From Galerina marginata (taxonomy: Eukaryota; Basidiomycota; Agaricomycetes; Agaricales; Galerinaceae), in the NCBI GenBank assembly GCA_023014335.1, contig JAECYW010000018.1, positions 248,001 to 312,000 of the forward strand: a DNA stretch of 64,000 bases. The letters run 5' to 3'. Below are positions 60,994-64,000 of this stretch, in pieces (position 1 is the stretch's first letter; each line of letters begins with the position of its first letter). The translations under genes and the position numbers were made by a program. The notes beneath the pieces are model-generated. The model had not been told where the DNA came from, ran no database searches, and saw only the letters and a list, made by a program, of their open reading frames with translations.

Positions 60994-61730
60994 AATTCGA
61001 TAATACGTGGGGGGAAAGGAAGAAAGAGTTTCACTGTGCAATGGCTTAAATACTCGCAAAGTTTCCCAGACCCGAACCAGGTCCCCCGATAGTCTGGGAG
61101 TTATAAGACCCTAGCTGTTGGTGACAGAATCTGTCGACGTGGTTTTTCAGGTTCGCAATGCCGTCAATTTTTTTTTCAGTCCTATTTCAAAATTCGATAT
61201 TGACAAATCCTAGGAGCGGCGATCAACGCGAATACTCAGGCCGTTAATTAAAACATACCATTGTTCGACGGAGAAACTCTAAGCACTCGAAAAGTGCTCT
61301 TTTTGGCAGTTACGGACAGACATTGTAATATAATGACTAAGTACAGACGACGGTTAGTATGTAGACCTCAGAATGGCCAAAGGTAAAGTTACCTGTTGAA
61401 ACAAAATCCACTGGCTTGCACTAAGTAGGTGGTAGGATGAAGCCAGTCGGAGGCGGAACCGCAAGATAGGCAAGGCCGCTTTGATCAACGACGGGGTTGG
61501 AGAAGTGGATCCCGCACAGGGTGGCCAAACGGTTGCAGAAGGTCGAGAAAACGGGAAATCACCATAGTTGCGGTGGAGAAGCTAAGAGAAAAAGGTTAAT
61601 ATCATGGTAATACGTTAAAAGGCGAAGATCTACAAACATTGGCATGAGAAAGGAGCGCGATGAGAGGCCTGCACGGTGTAGGAAAGTCGAGACGAGCACG
61701 GGTGGTCGCCGGCGCCTGTCAATGAAGAAG
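60994..61730. promoter_or_regulatory. 5' flank of the AT-hook gene
   Basis: Upstream of ATG 60993. No TATA box at a convincing distance. No gene or repeat recognised before the hairpins starting at 61733. Confidence 0.3.
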
Positions 61731-61732
61731 AT

Positions 61733-61850
61733 GCACCTCACGAAGGATTCTGTGAGGTGCTGGCAGCGACAAGGCGAAGGATTCTTCTGCCAAGTCAATG
61801 GGCCGATGGTCTCAGCGGAGTCAAACGAGCGAAGGATTCTGCCCGTGTTG
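61733..61850. other. Constant-apex hairpins, cluster 1
   Basis: GCACCTCAC/GTGAGGTGC, a perfect 9-bp stem around GAAGGATTCT at 61733-61760. A TGGCAG/CTGCCA stem encloses the same apex at 61761-61792. A weaker ACGAGC/GCCCGT pair surrounds it at 61825-61846. Confidence 0.75.
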
Positions 61851-62043
61851 TATCTGTGCAAGACGACAACGACGATGAGATTGGATGAGATTGGGACGCC
61901 AACACCAAACCACGCCGTTGGTAAACAAAGTCCCAATTTGGGCTTTGTCACGTGACCCGGCTATTCTCATCGAAATCCGTCTAAGTCCAAATCGCAATAG
62001 ATAACACTTCGATCAGTCTCCCCTCCACCTCTATCTAACCCCG

Positions 62044-62363
62044 TCCCTACAGGCAGAATCCTTCGCCTGTCATCAGGATCTGAATTCATCAATACCTCGC
62101 CCAGTTCCCTTGAGCAGAATCCTTCGCTCTGGGCTTTCCACAGGAGCAGAATCTTTCGCACCTGTGCCTCTGGCCTCCCACTCCGATAACGGCTTCCGAC
62201 CCATCCCTACAGGCAGAATCCTTCGCCTGTCATAACGAGCTGAATCCATCGATACCTCGCCCAGTTCCCTTGAGCAGAATCCTTCGCTCTGGGCTTTCCA
62301 CAGGAGCAGAATCTTTCGCAACTGTGCCTCTGGCTTCCTACTCCGATAACGGCTTCCGACCAA
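62044..62363 (+). repeat. 160-bp direct duplication carrying six hairpins
   Basis: Two adjacent ~160 bp copies (62044-62203, 62204-62363). Each has ACAGGC/GCCTGT around AGAATCCTTC (62049, 62209), GAGC/GCTC around AGAATCCTTC (62112, 62272) and CACAGG/CCTGTG around AGAATCTTTC (62139; CACAG/CTGTG at 62299). A decayed member, GTGAATTACTTCAC, follows near 62385. Confidence 0.85.
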
Positions 62364-62618
62364 CGCCTACAAGACCTTCCGCTTGGCCTCGCCCTGTCCC
62401 TCGAGGTGAATTACTTCACGCGCCTTCGGCTTGGGGAGGTCTGTATCATTTGACGAGGCTTTGGGCCACGGGTCCAGGTACGTATTTTTCTTGCTTGTTG
62501 CCTTTCATAGGTTCTTCGTGACCTCGTATCTTAGATTTTTGATCCTATAGTTCCTTCCTTCCGGCATAATCGAATTTGATTCGTGTATCAAGCGTAGAGC
62601 CAAGTGAGCATTCACCAG

Positions 62619-62986
62619 GATTTCGGACGAGCAGTTGTGCTTCGGTGAACGTCTAATCGGCTTTGACGCCGTCGGGGTATATTCTACTACGATTCTTTTC
62701 CTTGGTCTATTTGCTAAAAAAATCGGTTTTATCCAGGGACTCAACATCTCCAATGAGCACCATTACCGCGACGAGGGGTTGTACGCTGACTTTGCGCGGC
62801 TGCTATCCGATCCCCTAATGGCCATTCTCATGCGGATGCTTCAAGATGTTCCTCGTGAAGGTCCTCACGATCAACCCAGAGCTTATGAAAGGTATATTTC
62901 TCGACATTACTCCTCCGATTGATGTATTAATTTACCCTACTCGCAGGTATGCTGCATGTAAACGTCGTCTTGTGTCAAAAAATTGA
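62619..62986 (+). CDS. 3' exons of a gene with RLLSDPLMAILMRMLQ motif
   Basis: Exon from an acceptor at 62617-62618 (ISDEQLCFGERLIGFDAV), intron to about 62738, exon GLNISNEHHYRDEGLYADFA-RLLSDPLMA up to a donor after 62892, final exon YAACKRRLVSKN, stop 62984-62986. Phases agree across both introns. The text resembles the C-terminus of an agaric family of unknown function. Upstream exons were not found; the 5' side is hairpin-rich, noncoding-looking DNA. Confidence 0.55.
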
Positions 62987-63326
62987 ATTAGTGTACTAAG
63001 TATCCTTATTTATGTAGTTCCGTTGAAATTTGATCTTAATCGTTCGGCGTTCGTGATACGCTACTTCGTTTCTTCCATCTAGTCAATTTTTATTTCTCAT
63101 TGTACTCAATTGCTTTATTATTTGAGATTTGAATCCGTTCGACAATCTTATCACTGCCTATTTCGCGGTTGTAACAATTCACGTGATCTCGTAACCTGAT
63201 GGTCACACAGGACAATCTCGGACTTACAATCTTGTCTTCACCCTTCAACCACCACCACCGCGGCCAACATAGACGGTAAGCATTCTCCGTCCTTCCTCCT
63301 TTTTTTCTTTTTCTTCGTGTTTCCTC

Positions 63327-63715
63327 GAGGACCGGCAGAATCCTTCGCCGTCCTCTGCTGGGTCAGAGTCTTTCGACCCTTCGCACTTTGGTTCAATCGA
63401 GTCGAGGACGGGCAGAATCTTTCGCCGTCCTCTACTGGGTCTGAATCTTTCATTCTTTCGCCTATTCCTTCCGTCGCACACCTCCTTTGGCTCTCGAACT
63501 GGCAGAATCTATTGCCGTTCATGTTTTCCGACAACGTCGCCCACGGTGAACTCTACCAGGTCAGAATCCTTCGACCTGTCGCGAGTTCAGCGCCTGGATC
63601 GACGTCTACGATCACTCGAAGATTGGCAGAATCCATCGCCATCCTCGTTGGTCGACGATGTCGCAACGGTGAACTTAGACGATCACTCGAAGATTGGCAG
63701 AATCCATCGCCATCC
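63327..63715 (+). other. Constant-apex hairpins, cluster 2, in a probable 5' leader
   Basis: Hairpins at 63327-63355 (GAGGAC/GTCCTC), 63360-63379 (GGGTC/GACCC), 63404-63432 (GAGGACG/CGTCCTC), 63496-63520 (GAAC/GTTC), 63557-63578 (CAGGTC/GACCTG), 63621-63643 and 63692-63714 (GAT-GGC/GCCATC). All surround AGAATCCTTC or one- to two-base variants. The last two belong to a 71-bp direct repeat. The cluster ends ~145 bp before the ATG at 63859. Confidence 0.85.
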
Positions 63716-63858
63716 TCGTTGATCGACGATGTCGCCACGCCGAACGTAGATCTGCATCTATCGGCCTGTGTTATTTCGCGCATTCGATGTCTGTGATTGT
63801 AAAGTGTGGTGTTCTGATTGATCTTTTCCATTCTTTGTAGGTCTTTTTGTTCAAAGTT

Positions 63859-64000
63859 ATGCCTGTTCAACCTCCCGGCGGTATGTTCTCTCTCTTATCA
63901 TCTTTCTATTCCATTTCTGACTTGACATAGATACTTATATTGACTGCTATGGCCAAGAGCGTTACTCTCAGAGCGGGATATTGAAAATCAAGGCGTATTC
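63859..64000 (+). CDS. 5' end of a gene running off the window
   Basis: ATG 63859 gives MPVQPPGD across an intron at 63881-63930 (GTATGT...CATAG), then TYIDCYGQERYSQSGILKIK to the window edge. Phase 1 intron, good splice sites. The preceding ~500 nt contain hairpin cluster 2. Product unknown. Confidence 0.5.

Noticed and set aside
61733..63715. Hairpins as intrinsic transcription terminators
   Set aside because: No U-tract follows them, the apex is conserved instead of the stem, and the genome is eukaryotic.
1..64000. tRNA, rRNA or replication-origin features
   Set aside because: No cloverleaf-like segment with conserved T-loop box or rRNA-like stretch was recognised by eye; a tRNAscan or Infernal run would be needed to exclude them.

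Overview
The window reads as nuclear DNA of a mushroom-forming basidiomycete (Agaricomycetes). Genes are cut by many 50-65 nt GT-AG introns, and several products match families I know from agarics: a tnp2-type transposase, an SR-rich coiled-coil family, a WD40 protein with a membrane tail, a DUF6532-like protein and a Helitron Rep. No rRNA, tRNA or prokaryotic feature was seen. Much of the window is repeats, and most genes are interrupted or decayed.

Layout. 1-9.38 kb: 3' part of an AT-hook gene, a phased AAAATGTTTT array, a large satellite and a terminal block. 9.38-11.5 kb: 5'-truncated SR/coiled-coil gene. 12.3-16.5 kb: broken tnp2 transposase. 18.3-22 kb: degenerate open frames and a duplication. 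22.76-24.43 kb: eleven tandem intron-like/exon-like units. 25.9-30.6 kb: a multi-exon gene of unknown function hit twice by one repeat family. 31.1-32.5 kb: small gene split by an 852-bp foldback element. 33.9-38.9 kb: three apparently intact genes. 39.3-45.3 kb: decayed SR-rich gene with a 3-kb insertion. 45.8-47.1 kb: DUF6532-like gene. 47.9-52.5 kb: AT-rich palindromic repeats and a truncated Helitron Rep. 52.5-61 kb: second copy, inverted, of the 1-9.38 kb arrangement, with a complete AT-hook gene. 61-64 kb: hairpin clusters, a gene 3' end and the start of another gene.

Four structures stand out. (a) The AT-hook gene plus downstream phased AT-rich arrays, satellites and a conserved terminus occurs twice in inverted orientation, and looks like one large mobile element whose AT-hook protein may bind the element's own AT-rich repeats. 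(b) A family of short hairpins has a near-constant AGAATCYTTC apex and stems that differ in sequence yet stay complementary; they lie in an intron of both AT-hook genes and in the 61.7-63.7 kb noncoding stretches. (c) A ~385-bp repeat family sits in exons of three genes without target duplication, so that subtracting it restores the reading frame in three of four insertions; two copies are expanded into exact head-to-tail arrays (889 and 879 bp units). (d) In the 22.76-24.43 kb array all eleven GT...AG segments are exactly 60 nt, while the segments between them vary in length.

All family names are from recognition of the translated sequence; no search was run.
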